Part shown: piece by piece, positions 4,537-6,059 of the stretch
How positions within the stretch are numbered: the first letter of the stretch is position 1
How the letters are laid out: each line of letters begins with the position of its first letter
Origin: Opitutales bacterium
GTDB lineage: Bacteria; Verrucomicrobiota; Verrucomicrobiia; Opitutales; Opitutaceae
Reading direction: 5' to 3'
Assembly: GCA_021772595.1 (NCBI GenBank)
Contig: JAJFLS010000495.1
Coordinates: 1 to 6,059 of the forward strand
Length of the DNA: 6,059 bases
The notes under the pieces: model-generated
The model's database searches: none
What the model was told of the DNA's origin: nothing
The model's input: only the letters and a program-made list of their open reading frames with translations
Program-made: the position numbers and the translations under genes

Positions 4537-6040
4537 CTGTAGCCAGAATAGAATTACCAAACTCTTTGCCGTCCTTGGCGCCTTGACGATTCAAAGCGTG
4601 CTGCTGGGCCAAGTAACTTCCTATTATCCATTATTCACGGAGCCTGGATGGGAAGAGAGTAAGGTGGCTGAATCGTTTTTCGATAACCAAATAATTCGTA
4701 CCGAAACGACGAACCTCTTGGGGATCGATTCGGAAGGGCGTTTGGTGTTGCCGATCATCAATGGGTTTCGCGGAGGGACGCCTATCGGCGATACGAGCAA
4801 TGCCGATGGCGGAGATTTTAACGAGCCGTTTGACACGTTTACCAAATTCGATGACTCGGTCGACGATACGGGCATAACCCAATGGAAGACAATTTCCAAT
4901 TCGCCCAACGTCAGAGTCACTATGAGTGACGAGGGTAGAAGCGTTAGCATCAGCACGACCTTCACAACGCTCGGAATCGATGGCACTCCTTCCGATGGAG
5001 TCATGCTGCTTCGAAGAAATGCGACCATCGGCGAGGTTGTTTCTACACGCTATCGTCAAATTCTGGAATCGAGGACTATCGAAGTAGAGGATGGTTTTGA
5101 GCTGAAAATTGTCGACACGAGCACCATAGAGCATCGTTCCGTTTTCGCGGGGACTGCCACGGTTTCGGGTCTATACCCGGGTTCCAGTCCGGTGGTAGTG
5201 ACCGATCCCTACACTGCTTTGGTTCGCGTTTCCGAGATCGTTGTTACTGGCACGACTGAATCGTTCTCTGTTGAAAACGGAGTAGAAACCCCGCTTGGGG
5301 ATATAGTCGATATCGGTTCGTCTGGCACGACAATTGAGTGGACAGTCAAAGGCATCGGAGTGGTCCGCATTCTGACAGCGTTTGGAGAACATTTGGATCC
5401 GATTCTCAACAATTCGATTTTCAATAACGGCAGCAATGTAGTCGGAGCAACCACCCTGGAAGATCTTATCGGATCGGAAAATATAACAACCGAGCAGCTC
5501 CGCGTTTCCGGCGGGAGTATAGTCGATGCGGCCGACACGATTCTCACGCAGCTCAATCAAGAAATAGTTCTGTGGCCGATACCGGAGGACCGCGAGGTCG
5601 TGATGGTCGTGGCGGACGCGCCGAGCCAAATCGCTGAGGCTGCGGGTGACGCGGGACTCTCGGGAAATGACGCATTGCCGCTGGCGACGCCGCATAACGA
5701 CCGCGTGCCGAATGTCTTGAAATTCGCTTTCAACATGAACCTGTCGAAGTCGGACACTCATACCTTGTCGAGTGGCGGGAACTCCGGATTGCCGACGATC
5801 GATATTGTTGGTGAAGGACAGAATCAGACTCTGCAACTGGAGTACATCCGACGTAAGAACTCGGGGCTGACCTACGTGCCTGAATATTCAACTACACTAG
5901 CGCCTCAGAGTTACATCGCAATCACCGGACCTGAAACCGTCACTGAGATCGACGATTCCTTCGAGCGCGTGCGCGTTGAAATCCCGATCGACTATGATAG
6001 CTCGGTCAGTTACTTCGGTCGAGTGAGGGTCGGGTATTGA
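4496..6040 (+). CDS. Secreted beta-rich protein with verrucomicrobial-type C-terminal module
   Basis: This protein of unknown function has 514 residues from the ATG at 4496. It probably has 503 from the ATG at 4529 (M12), because the latter gives a normal signal peptide: a polar/basic start MDSCSQNRITK, a hydrophobic core LFAVLGALTIQSVLL, and cleavage near G38-Q39. The first 11 residues (MMSVFHFFGIF) would be an odd hydrophobic extension. The mature part is acidic, rich in Thr, Ser, Val and Ile, apparently beta-stranded, and has no cysteine; the only Cys, C15, lies in the signal peptide. No lipobox or catalytic motif is recognised. Residues about 399-514 form a C-terminal module: NDRVPNVLKFAFNMN, GNSGLPTIDIVGEG, LQLEYIRRKNSGLTYVPEYS and FERVRVEIP, ending in YFGRVRVGY. 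I associate this pattern with the end of many secreted Opitutae proteins. No PEP-CTERM or other membrane anchor follows, so it is likely periplasmic or exported. Repeat copy 4 starts directly after the stop. Confidence 0.82.
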   Translation: MMSVFHFFGIFMDSCSQNRITKLFAVLGALTIQSVLLGQVTSYYPLFTEPGWEESKVAESFFDNQIIRTETTNLLGIDSEGRLVLPIINGFRGGTPIGDTSNADGGDFNEPFDTFTKFDDSVDDTGITQWKTISNSPNVRVTMSDEGRSVSISTTFTTLGIDGTPSDGVMLLRRNATIGEVVSTRYRQILESRTIEVEDGFELKIVDTSTIEHRSVFAGTATVSGLYPGSSPVVVTDPYTALVRVSEIVVTGTTESFSVENGVETPLGDIVDIGSSGTTIEWTVKGIGVVRILTAFGEHLDPILNNSIFNNGSNVVGATTLEDLIGSENITTEQLRVSGGSIVDAADTILTQLNQEIVLWPIPEDREVVMVVADAPSQIAEAAGDAGLSGNDALPLATPHNDRVPNVLKFAFNMNLSKSDTHTLSSGGNSGLPTIDIVGEGQNQTLQLEYIRRKNSGLTYVPEYSTTLAPQSYIAITGPETVTEIDDSFERVRVEIPIDYDSSVSYFGRVRVGY

Positions 6041-6059
6041 GGTAGGGCAACGACGTCCC
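6041..6059. repeat. Palindromic intergenic repeat, copy 4 (left end only, cut by window edge)
   Basis: The 19 bases from the first nucleotide after the secreted-protein stop codon to the window end read GGTAGGGCAACGACGTCCC. They match the left arm of copy 1 with one difference, at position 9 (A instead of C). That position is also the variable one between the two arms of copy 2. The rest of the element lies beyond the window. The match places it in the copy 1/2 subfamily rather than that of copy 3. Confidence 0.85.

Noticed and set aside
4234..4560. 108-codon minus-strand frame spanning the gap after the PLP enzyme
   Set aside because: It covers repeat copy 3 and overlaps genes on both sides. 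Its arginine-rich half is just the translated palindrome, and no protein-like pattern is visible.
5171..5836. 221-codon open frame on the minus strand
   Set aside because: It is antisense to the secreted-protein gene. The product is arginine-rich with no coherent fold signature, while the plus frame has a signal peptide and a recognised C-terminal module.

Overview
The window looks like a piece of a bacterial chromosome with four complete genes and one cut-off gene, all on the + strand, separated by short palindromic intergenic repeats. The likeliest source is a marine or aquatic member of the Verrucomicrobiota (Opitutae-like). Two things suggest this: the C-terminal module of the last protein (residues about 399-514, with VPNVLKFAFNMN, SGLTYVPEYS and a terminal beta-strand pair), which I associate with secreted verrucomicrobial proteins, and the dense GGTAGGGC-ended palindromes. 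The assignment is inference, not a database result.

Layout: 2-160 is the C-terminal end of an unidentified membrane protein. 156-232 is palindromic repeat copy 1, which contains that gene's stop codon. 247-1224 is a zinc-independent MDR (quinone oxidoreductase-like) dehydrogenase. 1240-1315 is repeat copy 2. 1372-2853 is an NhaC-family Na+/H+ antiporter. 2854-3046 is an intergenic stretch with a different pair of small hairpins. 3047-4246 is a class V PLP enzyme of the isopenicillin-N-epimerase-like group. 4249-4347 is repeat copy 3, a divergent relative of copies 1 and 2. 4348-4495 is an AT-rich upstream region with two perfect small inverted repeats. 4496 (or more likely 4529) to 6040 is a secreted beta-rich protein. 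6041-6059 is the start of repeat copy 4, cut by the window edge.

The genes do not form a recognisable pathway or operon. A redox enzyme, a sodium/proton antiporter, an amino-acid-type PLP enzyme and an exported protein are probably independent housekeeping or accessory units. I see no defence system, CRISPR array, transposase, phage gene, tRNA or rRNA.

The most distinctive content is the repeat family. Each complete copy is two inverted halves. Each half begins with GTAG in the context GGTAGGGC (GGCAGGGT at the decayed right end of copy 1) and carries its own mini-hairpin. The central segment is conserved between copies. This architecture resembles the REP/BIME elements mobilised by RAYT (Y1-type) transposases. 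No such transposase lies in the window, so the link is a hypothesis.
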